56,964 nucleotides of DNA from Candidatus Contendibacter sp. (GTDB lineage Bacteria; Pseudomonadota; Gammaproteobacteria; Competibacterales; Competibacteraceae), in contig WBUJ01000008.1 in the NCBI GenBank assembly GCA_008933795.1, positions 1 to 56,964 on the forward strand, in the 5' to 3' direction. The notes beneath the pieces were generated by a model. The model had not been told where the DNA came from, did no database searches, and saw only the letters and a list, made by a program, of their open reading frames with translations. Made by a program: the position numbers and the translations under genes. Each line of letters starts with the position of its first letter. Position 1 is the first letter of the stretch. Shown here in pieces: positions 47,982-56,964 of the stretch.

Positions 47982-50297
47982 TCACTGATAATTGACAATC
48001 ACGAAGTTTTGATGAGGTTCGGCCCAGCGCACGGTCACGTTCTTGCCGGCCTGCGGGAAGTTCGCCAAGGGATATTCACCGCTGGCCCCCTGTAGAAACT
48101 CCACGCCCAAGGTGGTCACGGTGAAGGCGACGTTGGCGAATTCCGCGTTGTCGGCGAAGGCCCGCAGGGTGTGGGTGCCGTTACCCAGGCTGTTCCAGTT
48201 GACGGTGTAGCCAAACCCGTTGTCGTCGTCGCCACAAACCCCTACGGTATCGGTTCGGGTGGTGCCGTAGGCAACCCGCTGCCGTTCGCCGCCGTCAATT
48301 TGCACCTCCACCGTGCTGGCCTGGCAGATCCACCCCCGGATCAGCCCGATTCCGCTCTCGAACGAGCCCGGGTACGGACTTTCCAGGCGAGCGAGGGACG
48401 CAGCCAGCGGAACGGCCGTGGCAGGTTGCGCGCTGGCCGGATTCCGGCTTGCACCGACGATCACAAAATTCTGGTGGGGTTCAGCCCAACGCACCGTTAC
48501 ATTGTTACCGGCCTGCGGAAAGTTTGGCAGCGTGTATTCGCCGCCCGCCCCGCGCAGAAAATCCACCCCCAGCGTGGTGACGTTAAAAGTCACGTTGGCG
48601 AATTCCCGGTTATCGGCGAAGGCCCGCAAGGTATGGGCACCAGTGCTCAGCGCATTCCAGTTGTAGGTGTAGCCAAATCCATTGTTAACGTCGCCGCAGA
48701 CTTCAGCCGTGTCCTTGCGGGTGGTGCCATAGGCGACCCGTCGCCTCGGTTGATCGTCGATCTGTACTTCCACCGTGTTGGCTTGGCACACCCAGCCCCG
48801 GATCAGCCCGATCCCGCTTTCGAACGAACTTTGATACGGGCTTTCCAGGTTGGTCCGGTAATTCCCGCCGCAGGCCGTTCCGGCAAACGGCAGGGTATCC
48901 GGAATGATCTGAACGTCGGTGCTGTAGACCTGATCCGGTTCGAGCGTGCCGGCGGTCGGGAAAGTCACCTCGATCAGAAACGCCTTCCAGCCTTGGGCGG
49001 GTTGCTGCACGTTGCCGACGTAAACGCCATCGGCCGTCGGAGTCAATACCTGACTGGTCCAGACCGCGCCAATCTCCTCCAGCCGAAAATCCCGGGCCTT
49101 GGAATTAGTCGCCTGCCACAGCCTCACTTCCTTGGGCTGGGACGTGGGCGATACCCGGAGAATCCCATTGTCTTCCAGCGCCCAGATGATTTGGGGGCTG
49201 GTCTTGTTGTCGAGAATATCGTCGATCCAAGACAGCGCTTCGATGATCACGTCCTCGCTCTGTTTGTGATCGGTGTTCGGGGCGTAGCGCAGCCACTTGG
49301 GACCCGGTAGATCGGCGTAGTAGAACCGCGAGGAATCCGTGGTGAAAAACTGATCGCCGGTGGAGTTGAGAATCAGCTTGGGCATGGTGTAGCGGTCGCG
49401 GTAGGTGTAGGGGTCCACCACTCGCAACATCGCCTTGCCCTCCGGCGTCTGCACCCGGCAGGGCAGATCGAATGCCACGTAATCCTTCAGCGCTGGCGCG
49501 TAGAAGCCATAGGCTTCCCAGTGATGGATGAACTGCTGGCCCAGGTTGGGCATGTCGATCGAGGCCGGAATGATGGCCTTGACGCGCTGGTCCACAGCGG
49601 CGGTCAGCCAGGTGGTCCAGCCGCGTTTGGAGCCGCCCAGCACCAGAAAGTTTTCGATGTTCGCGCCCTTGCTGGCCGCGAATTCCTGCACCGTGTCCAT
49701 GGCGCGCACGGCGGCCTTGGTCATCGCCAGATGCACCGGCCATTCCGGATCACCGGTGTCCAGCGCCTTGTCCAGGCTGTAGGCCAGGATCTCGTCCTCC
49801 TTGCGCCCCACTCCTGTCTCGTCGGTGAAGTACAGCGGCTGATTCGGCACCTGATTGACCAGCGCAAGCACCGCGCCCGTCACCAGGGCCGCCACTCCGA
49901 CCGCGTCGTTGATCTCGGTCATTAACGGACCGTCGTTGTCGCCGCCGCCGATCACCAGAATCGCGGTGTCGGTGCTGTCCAGCCCAAACCGCGGAATGAC
50001 CAGCGCGACCTCGTGCGTCCACACGGGACGGTCCACCTCGCTGGCGGAGCGCCACTGCTGGGAGGTCATTTCGAGAAAATAGATGGTGTAGGCAGCTCTT
50101 TCCTGGGTGTGGTAATGCCGGTACGAATAATTGGAGTCCGGCTTGGCGATGTAACGATCCAGCGATGTTTCCTCGGCCCAGCCGCCACGGGCCAGCGCCA
50201 GCCCGAGAACCAGGAGTCCGAGAATCCACTGTCCCCCATGCCGCCAGAATTTGCGCGCGGGCGCAGCGCGCGTGTCACGCCAAGTCATGCGAATCAT
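47982..50297 (-). CDS. PqaA-like (PhoPQ-activated pathogenicity-related) protein with two C-terminal modules
   Basis: A 771-residue protein. Residues ~25-42 (WILGLLVLGLALARGGW) are a signal/anchor. Residues ~45-470 match the PhoPQ-activated protein PqaA family (alpha/beta-hydrolase fold; VLGGSKRGWTTWLTAAVDQR, LILNSTGDQFFTTDSS, YAPNTDHKQSEDV). Two 131-residue modules at 484-614 and 638-768, the same kind as in the downstream gene. PqaA proteins are exported and linked to antimicrobial-peptide resistance in Salmonella; here the fused modules probably mediate surface or matrix binding (inference). Confidence 0.85.
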   Translation of the reverse strand: MIRMTWRDTRAAPARKFWRHGGQWILGLLVLGLALARGGWAEETSLDRYIAKPDSNYSYRHYHTQERAAYTIYFLEMTSQQWRSASEVDRPVWTHEVALVIPRFGLDSTDTAILVIGGGDNDGPLMTEINDAVGVAALVTGAVLALVNQVPNQPLYFTDETGVGRKEDEILAYSLDKALDTGDPEWPVHLAMTKAAVRAMDTVQEFAASKGANIENFLVLGGSKRGWTTWLTAAVDQRVKAIIPASIDMPNLGQQFIHHWEAYGFYAPALKDYVAFDLPCRVQTPEGKAMLRVVDPYTYRDRYTMPKLILNSTGDQFFTTDSSRFYYADLPGPKWLRYAPNTDHKQSEDVIIEALSWIDDILDNKTSPQIIWALEDNGILRVSPTSQPKEVRLWQATNSKARDFRLEEIGAVWTSQVLTPTADGVYVGNVQQPAQGWKAFLIEVTFPTAGTLEPDQVYSTDVQIIPDTLPFAGTACGGNYRTNLESPYQSSFESGIGLIRGWVCQANTVEVQIDDQPRRRVAYGTTRKDTAEVCGDVNNGFGYTYNWNALSTGAHTLRAFADNREFANVTFNVTTLGVDFLRGAGGEYTLPNFPQAGNNVTVRWAEPHQNFVIVGASRNPASAQPATAVPLAASLARLESPYPGSFESGIGLIRGWICQASTVEVQIDGGERQRVAYGTTRTDTVGVCGDDDNGFGYTVNWNSLGNGTHTLRAFADNAEFANVAFTVTTLGVEFLQGASGEYPLANFPQAGKNVTVRWAEPHQNFVIVNYQ
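47985..48848 (-). repeat. Coding repeats B1 (48456-48848) and B2 (47985-48386)
   Basis: Counterparts of A1 and A2 in the neighbouring gene, in the same order, indicating duplication as a block or gene conversion. Confidence 0.85.
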
Positions 50298-50704
50298 CGT
50301 TCACCTCGACGGATAAGCCATGAAAAACCAGTTGCCATGTTACCATTTCACAATCCTGCTCAAGCTGAACAAAGTTGTGGTTGGTCGGCCCCTCCGTCCA
50401 GCGTCCGTTCCCGGGGCCGCGCCAGCGGCCCCATGACCTGCCAGAAGTTAGGTAATTTCTGATAAAGGCTATACCCGAACGCGGGTTGGTTTTTAGCCTA
50501 ACTCTTTGAGATGATTGACCTAAAAAGTCAGGCTGACGATCTTAAACACAATAATCAGGTAACCGCCAGGATCAAACCACCCAGGCTCTTCGCGCCACCC
50601 CTCCTTAAAAAAGGAGGAGAAAAATACCCGATTCATTGCTGAAAGATCATAAGCCTAACCCACAGGTATGATCTTTCCAGGAAATCGCCTTATGCGTCGA
50701 TCCA
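50298..50704. other. Gene-free stretch with small palindromes
   Basis: CCTCCTT-aaaa-AAGGAGG (50600-50617) and ACCCG-aacg-CGGGT followed by T-rich sequence (~50472-50494) are visible. A GTTAGG/CCTAAC pair (50450-50510) is present but does not fold like attC. No gene recognised. Confidence 0.45.
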
Positions 50705-51832
50705 CTAGCGATACTGGCGCAGATACCACCATTCGTAGAACCGCTTGGCCAAGTGGCCGAACCGGGTCGGCGGCAGGGTGATCAGCCGTTCCGGGGTGCG
50801 CCAGACCAGCATCCCGCGTTCCAGCATGTCCACGATGCAGATCAGTTTGGTCTTGAAGGTGGCGGTTGGGGTTTTGCCGGCCAGTTCGGCCAGCAGGTTG
50901 GCGGCGGCGGCCCGCGCCTGCAAATCGGCCATGTGGGCCTGCTTGGGCATCCAGTCCGGACCGGGGAAACTGCCAGCGTCGCCGGCGACGTAGACCCGCT
51001 CCCAGCCGGGAACCCGGCACTGGGCGTCGGCCTGGATCATCCCGCCGGGCGATCTGGGCAGTTCCGTCTGTTCCAGCCAGGCGGGACCGGTCAGGCCGGG
51101 CATGAACAGGATCAGGTCGGCGGCGAATTCCCCGCCTTCCGTGACCACCTTGTCGGCTTCGAAGCGGACCATCTTGCGACCGAGCCGGGTTTCGACGCCG
51201 CGCTCCGCCATCCGCTTCAGCAGCTTGGCGACCGCCGGGGCGCCCATGCGCTGGCCCGGCTGCTCGGCGGGACTGAAGAACACCAGCTTGAAGCGGTCGC
51301 GGCGACCCTGCTGGCGCAACAGCGCGTCGATGCCAAACAGAAACTCGAACATCGGCCCGCCGCGCACCGCCGTCGGTTCGTGGGGATTGCCGGCGAAACC
51401 GAGAGCGATGACCCCGCTGCTTAGGGCCTGCAGCCGGTCGCGGATCGCCTCCGCCGCCTCGATGCTGGCGCAGGGAATCAGGGCGTGCTCGATACCGGGC
51501 AGGCGTTTGAGGAACCGTCCGCCGGCAGCGACAATCAGCCCGTCGTTGTCCACCGATCCGGCGTCGGTCAACACCCGCCGGCCCCCTTCAGTCAACCCGG
51601 TGACGCTGGCCTGATGGAAGCGGACGCCCTGCCGCAGCAAAAAGGCGCGCAAGTCGATCCGTAAATCTTCGCCCCGCCGCAGGCCGCTGGGAATCCAGAT
51701 CAGGCTGGGATAGAACAGGAATTCCGGGCGCGGGGCGATCAGGGTGATTTCGGTGGCCGGCGCTAGCGCGCGAATGCGCTGGACGGCGGTCAGGGCGGCA
51801 AAACTGGCGCCGATCAGGGTAATGCGATGCAT
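50705..51832 (-). CDS. FAD-dependent oxidoreductase, sulfide:quinone oxidoreductase-like
   Basis: A 375-residue SQR/NDH-2-type flavoprotein. The N-terminal FAD site is ITLIGASFAALTAVQRI; VYVAGDAGSFPGPDWMPKQA is the second FAD-contact region. Classic SQR catalytic Cys residues are not clearly placed, and the C-terminus (KRFYEWWYLRQYR) is amphipathic as expected for membrane docking. ATG 51832 is preferred over TTG 51844 (GAGAG upstream). Quinone-linked NADH or sulfide oxidation are both possible. Confidence 0.8.
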   Translation of the reverse strand: MHRITLIGASFAALTAVQRIRALAPATEITLIAPRPEFLFYPSLIWIPSGLRRGEDLRIDLRAFLLRQGVRFHQASVTGLTEGGRRVLTDAGSVDNDGLIVAAGGRFLKRLPGIEHALIPCASIEAAEAIRDRLQALSSGVIALGFAGNPHEPTAVRGGPMFEFLFGIDALLRQQGRRDRFKLVFFSPAEQPGQRMGAPAVAKLLKRMAERGVETRLGRKMVRFEADKVVTEGGEFAADLILFMPGLTGPAWLEQTELPRSPGGMIQADAQCRVPGWERVYVAGDAGSFPGPDWMPKQAHMADLQARAAAANLLAELAGKTPTATFKTKLICIVDMLERGMLVWRTPERLITLPPTRFGHLAKRFYEWWYLRQYR

Positions 51833-51987
51833 GGTGACTCTCAAGGGTGATGGGAGAACGAAAAATTATCCCATTCCGGCACCGCGCGCCCCATGATGAA
51901 TCGCAATGACGCCCTGCCCTGCCTTACAATTTCCGGGCATAGCGGCGAGTCGTAAGCCGGTCGGGGACGGTGCGAGATCAATGACGG

Positions 51988-52794
51988 ATGGGTAATCACA
52001 ACCAGCCAATCGGCGTGTTCGATTCCGGGGTGGGCGGGCTGTCGGTGTTTCGGCGGATTCGCGCCAATCTGCCGCATGAATCGCTGCTGTACGTGGCCGA
52101 TTCGGGTCATGCGCCCTACGGCAACAAGCCAGCCGAGTTGATCGCGCGGCGCGCGTTCGCCATCACCGAATTCCTGCTGGATCAGGACGCCAAGGCAGTG
52201 GTGGTGGCCTGCAACACCGCCACGGCGGCAGCCATCGCCCGGTTGCGGGCGCATTTCAGTATTCCGATCATCGGCATCGAACCGGCGCTCAAACCGGCCG
52301 TGGCCGAGACCCGCTCCGGGGTAGTGGGCATTCTGGCCACCAGCAACACCGTGCGCAGCGACAAATTCGCCCACTTGCTTGACCAGCACGGTCACCAGAC
52401 GCGCGTGATGGTGCAGCCCTGCCCTGGCCTGGCCGATTGCGTCGAGCAGGGAGAATTGAGCGGCCCGCATCCCCGGGTCCTGCTGGAGCGCTATCTGGAG
52501 CCACTGCTCGCCGCCGGCGCCGATACCCTGGTATTGGGATGCACCCACTACCCGTTCCTGACCCCGCTGATCCAGCGGCTGGCCGGTCCGGAAGTCGCCA
52601 TCCTCGATCCCAGCCCGGCGGTGGCGCGACAGTTGCACCGCCGGCTGGAAACCGCGCAACTGCTCGCCGACGGTCGTGCGGTCGGCGGCGAGCGTTATTT
52701 TACTAGCGGCGCGCCCGAACCGACCGCGCGGTTGATGGCCCGGCTGCTGGGTCAGCCGGTCACCCTCGAGGTTCTGCCCGAGCGATTCCGGTAA
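51988..52794 (+). CDS. murI: Glutamate racemase MurI
   Basis: A 268-residue enzyme making D-glutamate for peptidoglycan. GVFDSGVGGLSV is the family start; catalytic Cys75 (VVVACNTATAAA) and Cys184 (VLGCTHYPFL) are both present, with YVADSGHAPYGNK as substrate loop. Length is normal. It is the gene before the fluoride-riboswitch operon but probably separately transcribed. Confidence 0.96.
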   Translation: MGNHNQPIGVFDSGVGGLSVFRRIRANLPHESLLYVADSGHAPYGNKPAELIARRAFAITEFLLDQDAKAVVVACNTATAAAIARLRAHFSIPIIGIEPALKPAVAETRSGVVGILATSNTVRSDKFAHLLDQHGHQTRVMVQPCPGLADCVEQGELSGPHPRVLLERYLEPLLAAGADTLVLGCTHYPFLTPLIQRLAGPEVAILDPSPAVARQLHRRLETAQLLADGRAVGGERYFTSGAPEPTARLMARLLGQPVTLEVLPERFR

Positions 52795-52886
52795 GGTCGG
52801 GCGCTTCCGATCCTGGTTATCACCGAAGTCTGGGGACGCGATCCAAGGTTGCGACTGGCAGTATTTTAAGGTACGTTTCAAGAACC

Positions 52887-52937
52887 AAGGAGATGGCATT
52901 CCTCCTCTAACCGCCGTAACGGCTGATGATGCCTACA
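52887..52937 (+). ncRNA. Fluoride riboswitch (crcB motif)
   Basis: AGGAGATGGCATTCCTCC, then AACCGCC, then GGCTGATGATGCCTAC, is a close match to the fluoride-aptamer core, including GGAGATGGCATTCCTCC, the AACCGCC and the GAUGAUGCCUAC strand. A short hairpin (CTTCCT/AGGAAG, 52940-52958) follows as a candidate expression platform. It heads crcB and the downstream genes. The in-frame ATG at 52926 lies inside the aptamer and is not used. Confidence 0.92.
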
Positions 52938-53039
52938 GACTTCCTCGGGAACAGGAAGCTGGAGGCGTATCCCGGTAATTTCCCCTCCCGCTCTACTGCC
53001 ACGTCCCGAGCCACGCAACGACATCGTGCATGGGATGAC

Positions 53040-53435
53040 ATGGGTTTCTACGCCTTTCTCGCCATCGGCATCGGCGCCGCGTCGGGCGCTTGGCTGCGCT
53101 GGGGTTTGGGTATTTTGCTCAATCCCCTATTCCCCACGCTGCCGCTCGGGACGCTGGCCGCGAACCTGCTGGGTGGCTTCCTGATGGGAATGGCCATGCA
53201 GTTTCTGCTCGAACACGCTGTTCTTCCTCCAGAAATCCGCCTGGCGATCACGACCGGGTTTTTGGGCGGCCTCACCACTTTTTCCACTTTTTCGGCGGAA
53301 ACCGTCACCTTACTGCTGCGCGAGGAATACCTCTGGACCCTGGCGATCATCCTGATGCATGTCATCGGTTCGGTCGCCATGACCCTGCTGGGGATTCTGG
53401 CCATGAAACTGCTGACTACGGCGGGGGTATCATGA
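53040..53435 (+). CDS. crcB: Fluoride ion channel CrcB/FluC
   Basis: A 131-residue four-helix membrane channel that exports fluoride. LAANLLGGFLMGMAMQ contains the conserved N and GG, and TTGFLGGLTTFSTFSAET holds the Phe-box and polar-track residues. It should form a dual-topology homodimer. ATG 53040 begins the first helix (MGFYAFLAIGIGAASG). The stop overlaps the next ATG (ATGA). Confidence 0.95.
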   Translation: MGFYAFLAIGIGAASGAWLRWGLGILLNPLFPTLPLGTLAANLLGGFLMGMAMQFLLEHAVLPPEIRLAITTGFLGGLTTFSTFSAETVTLLLREEYLWTLAIILMHVIGSVAMTLLGILAMKLLTTAGVS

Positions 53436-53752
53436 AGGGGACCTATCTGAAGTTCTACGTCCACGAGCACCGCCGGCACCACGGCATTCTGCTGTACGAA
53501 TGGCTGCTGGAGCGCGCCAGGAAACTGGGCATCCACGGCGGGTCGGCGTTTCGCGCCATTGCTGGTTTTGGCCGGCACGGCATCCTGCACGAAGACCACT
53601 TTTTCGAGCTGGCGGGCAATCTGACCGTCGAAGTCGCGTTCATGGTCAGCGATGAGGAGGCTGCGCAACTTTTGAAGCTGATCGAACAGGAGAAGGTGCG
53701 CGTCTTTTACGTGAGGACGTCGGCCGAATACGGTGTGCTGAACGGAGAGTAG
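53432..53752 (+). CDS. DUF190 domain protein
   Basis: A 106-residue protein of the DUF190 family, which has a PII-like fold (KGTYLKFYVHEHRRHHGILL, then AIAGFGRHGILHEDHFF). DUF190 genes often sit next to crcB and may sense or modulate fluoride export; the mechanism is unknown. It overlaps crcB by 4 nt. Confidence 0.9.
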   Translation: MKGTYLKFYVHEHRRHHGILLYEWLLERARKLGIHGGSAFRAIAGFGRHGILHEDHFFELAGNLTVEVAFMVSDEEAAQLLKLIEQEKVRVFYVRTSAEYGVLNGE

Positions 53753-53830
53753 GCGGTAAAACCGATTGCGGGAAAATAGTACTAGCGCCCTGTTTAGCCT
53801 AACAAAATTTAGGAAAAGGGAGTCGCTGCT

Positions 53831-55042
53831 TTGTTGAAATCCATCCTGGCTTTACCCACCACGGTCTGGCTGCTCGGCTTGATCAGCCTGATGAACGACT
53901 CGGCCAGCGAACTGATTTATCCGCTGGTACCGCTGTACCTGGCGTCGGTGCTGATGGCCGGACCCAAGGCGCTGGGTGTTATCGAGGGAATCGCCGAAGC
54001 GACCAGCAGCCTGCTGAAGCTGTTCGCCGGGGTGCTGGCCGATAAAACCGCCTCCACCAAGCCTTGGGTAGTCGGCGGTTACAGCCTCGCCGCCGTGGCT
54101 CGCCCGCTCATGGCTTTCGCCGCCGCCTGGCCGGTCGTGCTGGCGCTGCGCTTCGCCGACCGGGTAGGTAAAGGCTTGCGCACGTCGCCGCGCGATGCCC
54201 TGCTGGCCTCGTCCGTGGACCCCGCGCAACGCGGCCTGGCTTTCGGCCTGCACCGGGCGATGGACAATGCCGGCGCGGTGATCGGCCCGCTGCTGGCCAC
54301 CGGCTTGCTGGCGCTCCATCTGCCGCTGCGCGATATTTTTCTGTGGACCGCCGTACCGGGGGCTATCGCCATCGCGATGGCCCTGTGCATCAAGGAACCG
54401 TCCCGCGTCGGAAAAGCGTCGCCCGCCCCGTTCAGTTGGACGCTCCAGGGTTTCCCAACCGCCTTCAAACGCTATCTGCTGGTGCTGGCGCTGTTCACCC
54501 TGGGCAACTCGTCCAACATGTTCCTGCTGCTGCGCGCCAGGGAACTGGGCCTGCTCGATGTGCAGATTCCGTTGCTGTGGGCGATGGTCTCAGCCGTGGC
54601 GATGCTATTTTCCACACCGCTGTCGGCCCTGTCCGACCGCTGGGGCCGGAAACGGTTGATTCTCTCCGGCTGGGCCATCTACGGGGTGTTCTATCTGATT
54701 CTGGGCCTGAACGGCGGCCAGACCTGGCTGTTGTGGCCGTTGTTCGCCGGTTATGGCCTGTTCCTCGCGGCGACCGAGGGCGCGGAAAAGGCCCTGGTCG
54801 CGGACCTGGCGCCCGCCACCCTGCTGGGCACCGCTTACGGCTGGTTCAACCTGACGGCGGGGTTGTTGCTGCTGCCGGCCTCCCTGCTGTTCGGCTGGCT
54901 GTGGCAGAGCGCCGGTCCCGCGCTGGCGTTCGGCGTCGCGGCCAGTTGCGCGTTGCTGGCCGCCCTGCTGCTGCATTACTGGGTGATGCGGGATGTGATC
55001 CCAGCCACTATCGAAGCTCCCATCACGGAGAGAAAACCGTGA
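53831..55042 (+). CDS. MFS transporter in the fluoride operon
   Basis: A 403-residue protein with 12 predicted helices. The loop 2-3 MFS motif appears as [17 protein letters not shown], and [20 protein letters not shown] is a strongly conserved region of this MFS subgroup. TTG 53831 is the start, with GGGAG upstream. Located 78 bp after the DUF190 gene and just before eno. The substrate is unknown; placement suggests a fluoride-response role (inference). Confidence 0.85.
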   Translation: MLKSILALPTTVWLLGLISLMNDSASELIYPLVPLYLASVLMAGPKALGVIEGIAEATSSLLKLFAGVLADKTASTKPWVVGGYSLAAVARPLMAFAAAWPVVLALRFADRVGKGLRTSPRDALLASSVDPAQRGLAFGLHRAMDNAGAVIGPLLATGLLALHLPLRDIFLWTAVPGAIAIAMALCIKEPSRVGKASPAPFSWTLQGFPTAFKRYLLVLALFTLGNSSNMFLLLRARELGLLDVQIPLLWAMVSAVAMLFSTPLSALSDRWGRKRLILSGWAIYGVFYLILGLNGGQTWLLWPLFAGYGLFLAATEGAEKALVADLAPATLLGTAYGWFNLTAGLLLLPASLLFGWLWQSAGPALAFGVAASCALLAALLLHYWVMRDVIPATIEAPITERKP

Positions 55043-55068
55043 TTGAATTTCAACCCAAGGAGAGATCC

Positions 55069-56334
55069 ATGAAAATTCGCATTGATACCATCGACGCCCT
55101 GGAAATCCTCGACTCCCGTGGCAATCCCACCGTCCGGGTCAACGTTCATCTCGACAACGGCACGGTCGGCACCGCCTCGGTACCCTCCGGCGCCTCAACC
55201 GGCGAGAACGAGGCGGTCGAACTGCGCGACGGCGAAAAGAATCGCTACGGCGGCAAGGGCGTGCGCAAAGCCATCAAAAACATCGACAAGGTTCTCGCTC
55301 CCGGCTTGAAGGGCATGGACCCGCGCCGGCAGGCGGAGATCGATTACCGCATGATCGAGTTGGATGGCACCGAGAACAAGGCCAAGCTGGGGGCCAACGC
55401 CATGCTGGGCGTTTCCCAGGCGGTGGCCCGGGCCGCCGCGCAGGCGTGCGGATTGCCGTTGTACGCCTATCTCGGCGGGGCCAGCGCGGTACACTTGCCG
55501 ATCCCGATGATGAACGTGCTCAACGGCGGCAAGCACGCCGACTCCGGGATGGATTTCCAGGAGTTCATGATTTTCCCGGTGGGCGCGCCCACCTTTGCCG
55601 AGGCGCTGCGCTACGGCGCCGAAACCTTCCACGCCCTCCACAAGATCCTGGCGGCGCGGGGCTACAGCACCAGCGTCGGCGACGAGGGCGGCTATGCCCC
55701 GCAGTTGAAGAGCAACGACGAAGCCTGCGATCTGATCGTGGAAGCCATCGCAGCAGCCGGTTACAAACCGGGTAAAGACATCGCGATTGCACTCGACCCG
55801 GCGGCCAGTTCCTTTTATGAAAAGGGCAAGTACCGTTTGTCCCGCAGTGGCCAAGGCGACAAGACCGCCGACGAAATGGTGGACCTGTTCAAGAGCTGGA
55901 TCGACAAATATCCCATCGTGTCCATCGAGGACGGCCATGACGAGAACGACTGGGCCGGCTTCAAGACCATGACGGCGGAACTGGGCAGCCGCATCCAGAT
56001 CGTCGGCGACGATCTCCTGGTGACCAACACCAAGTTCATCGCCCGGGCGGTCGAGGAAAAAGCCTGCAACGCGGTGCTGATTAAGCTCAATCAGATCGGC
56101 ACCGTCACCGAAACCATCGAAGCCATCCATCTGTGCCGCAAGGCGGGCTGGGGCTTCGTGATCTCCCATCGTTCCGGGGAAACCGAGGATACGTTCATGG
56201 CGGATTTCGCCGTCGCCATGGGCGGTGGGCAGATCAAGACCGGCTCGGCCTGCCGTTCGGAACGCATCGCCAAGTACAACCGGCTGCTGGAGATCGAACG
56301 GGAACTTGGCAAGGCGGCGCGCTTCGGGCGGTGA
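55069..56334 (+). CDS. eno: Enolase
   Basis: A 421-residue glycolytic enzyme converting 2-phosphoglycerate to phosphoenolpyruvate. [20 protein letters not shown] is the enolase start. Mg and catalytic residues are intact: [13 protein letters not shown] (Asp), [11 protein letters not shown] (Glu), VGDDLLVTN (Asp), LIKLNQIG (catalytic Lys) and [20 protein letters not shown] with GGQIKTGS. The [18 protein letters not shown] stretch departs from the common TTIADLAVATNAGQ form, so it may be a distinct enolase class. AAGGAGAG upstream of ATG. Enolase is inhibited by fluoride-phosphate, which explains its placement in the operon. Confidence 0.95.
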   Translation: MKIRIDTIDALEILDSRGNPTVRVNVHLDNGTVGTASVPSGASTGENEAVELRDGEKNRYGGKGVRKAIKNIDKVLAPGLKGMDPRRQAEIDYRMIELDGTENKAKLGANAMLGVSQAVARAAAQACGLPLYAYLGGASAVHLPIPMMNVLNGGKHADSGMDFQEFMIFPVGAPTFAEALRYGAETFHALHKILAARGYSTSVGDEGGYAPQLKSNDEACDLIVEAIAAAGYKPGKDIAIALDPAASSFYEKGKYRLSRSGQGDKTADEMVDLFKSWIDKYPIVSIEDGHDENDWAGFKTMTAELGSRIQIVGDDLLVTNTKFIARAVEEKACNAVLIKLNQIGTVTETIEAIHLCRKAGWGFVISHRSGETEDTFMADFAVAMGGGQIKTGSACRSERIAKYNRLLEIERELGKAARFGR

Positions 56335-56361
56335 AAAGCTGGCGTTGGACCGTGGCTCGGC

Positions 56362-56964
56362 TCAAAAATACACCCGCAACCCGATCCCGAATTCGTGGAT
56401 TCCTTCCAGATAGCGCCAATCCATCCCGAGCGATAAATCCCGATCCAACGCCAGATTCTGCCGCAACACCGCCCGCGTCGCCGGGCCGGTTTCGCCCCAT
56501 TGGTCATCGAGCCAGCTTGCGCCGGCCAGCACTTTCCAGCCCGCCGCCGGTTGCAGCAACGCCCCGGCGGTTAGACCCAGCCCGGCGCGATGATCGCCGA
56601 CGAACGCACTCCCGTAATCGAACTCCAGCCCCGCCATGGCGAACCAGACCGTTCGCCACGGCCAGCGGGTTTCCGCCGCCAGCCCCAACCCCCCGCCGAG
56701 GTTGAAGGCCGTGCAGGTCGGGCAATCCGGCCGGGGAACCGCTTCCCAACCGGCATGAATCCGCCAGGCGGGGCGCGGTGACAGCGCGTCGACCGGCGGC
56801 AGCGAGGTGATGTCCAGCAGCGTCAGCCGGTCGAGCGTCAGCCGGTTATTGTCTTCATACCAGCGGACCGCGATGTTCAGTAATTCAATCTGGGCGTCGG
56901 ACGTGTAGCCGGCATCGGGTTCCAGCAGATCGTGATAGCTGGCCCGCGCGTTCAATTCGACGAA
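56362..56964 (-). CDS. DUF4105-type protein, C-terminal part (partial at window end)
   Basis: The frame is open to the right edge. The visible ~200 residues (EPDAGYTSDAQIELLNIAVR, then NNRLTLDRLTLLDITSLPPV, then a beta-barrel-like end finishing IHEFGIGLRVYF) match the C-terminal domain found after DUF4105, whose Lnb-type members act on lipoproteins. The catalytic N-terminus lies beyond the window. Convergent with eno. Confidence 0.7.
   Translation of the reverse strand, partial: FVELNARASYHDLLEPDAGYTSDAQIELLNIAVRWYEDNNRLTLDRLTLLDITSLPPVDALSPRPAWRIHAGWEAVPRPDCPTCTAFNLGGGLGLAAETRWPWRTVWFAMAGLEFDYGSAFVGDHRAGLGLTAGALLQPAAGWKVLAGASWLDDQWGETGPATRAVLRQNLALDRDLSLGMDWRYLEGIHEFGIGLRVYF

Noticed and set aside
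50440..50520. attC-like GTTAGG/CCTAAC pair
   Set aside because: It lacks the paired arms with an extra-helical base and does not follow a gene 3' end as attC sites do.
52926..53039. Upstream start for crcB at 52926
   Set aside because: The codons lie inside the fluoride aptamer and expression platform.

Overview
The window is about 57 kb of GC-rich proteobacterial chromosome. A complete molybdenum-nitrogenase block, draT, periplasmic Tat/Sec proteins, a GGDEF/EAL protein and a glutamate racemase gene point to a diazotrophic gammaproteobacterium. The overall gene style suggests the Competibacter/Chromatiales neighbourhood, but this is an inference from gene content only. No tRNA, rRNA or CRISPR array was seen.

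Layout. 1-3.4 kb: a chimeric IS630/ABC-permease fragment at the left edge, then a large winged-helix/ATPase regulator. 3.7-5.2 kb: an exported HIRAN protein, a short ORF and an NlpC/P60-like protein. 5.3-13.9 kb: five integron-type attC sites, all in the same orientation and with no integrase in the window. They are interspersed with minus-strand genes that are often AT-rich: an RGHL-motif endonuclease-like protein, a small membrane protein, a wrbA remnant, periplasmic katG, an S1-HNH nuclease and an OLD-family ATPase/TOPRIM nuclease. This looks like an attC cluster lacking an integrase (CALIN) carrying candidate phage-defence cassettes, directly next to draT.

14-26.3 kb: draT is divergent from nifH-D-K-T-Y-F-E-N-X-fdxB, and a second unit, nifV-W-Z, converges on the first. 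Both nif units have a sigma54 -24/-12 promoter and an upstream TGT-N10-ACA NifA site. DraT can ADP-ribosylate the visible target arginine of NifH, so the region encodes nitrogenase, much of its cofactor assembly and its post-translational switch. nifA, nifB, nifU, nifS and draG are not in the window.

26.7-36.3 kb: a mixed accessory stretch with a ProQ-like protein, a truncated and a complete AI-2E transporter, a transglutaminase, CsbD and small stress or envelope proteins, a decayed transposase, a CHAP protein, a dual-specificity phosphatase, hairpin clusters and IS630 debris. 36.4-46.1 kb: a very large CHASE4-CHASE-PAS-GGDEF-EAL protein, a CusF-like copper protein, a Tat-exported Fe superoxide dismutase, two hydrolases and an acyl-CoA synthetase.

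46.1-51.8 kb: two adjacent secreted proteins share four copies of a 131-residue C-terminal module; one follows a PqaA-like domain. A candidate c-di-GMP-I (GEMM) riboswitch lies between the two genes. 52-56.3 kb: murI, then a fluoride-riboswitch-led run of crcB, a DUF190 gene, an MFS transporter gene and eno (enolase is a known fluoride target). The right edge holds the 3' end of a DUF4105-type gene.
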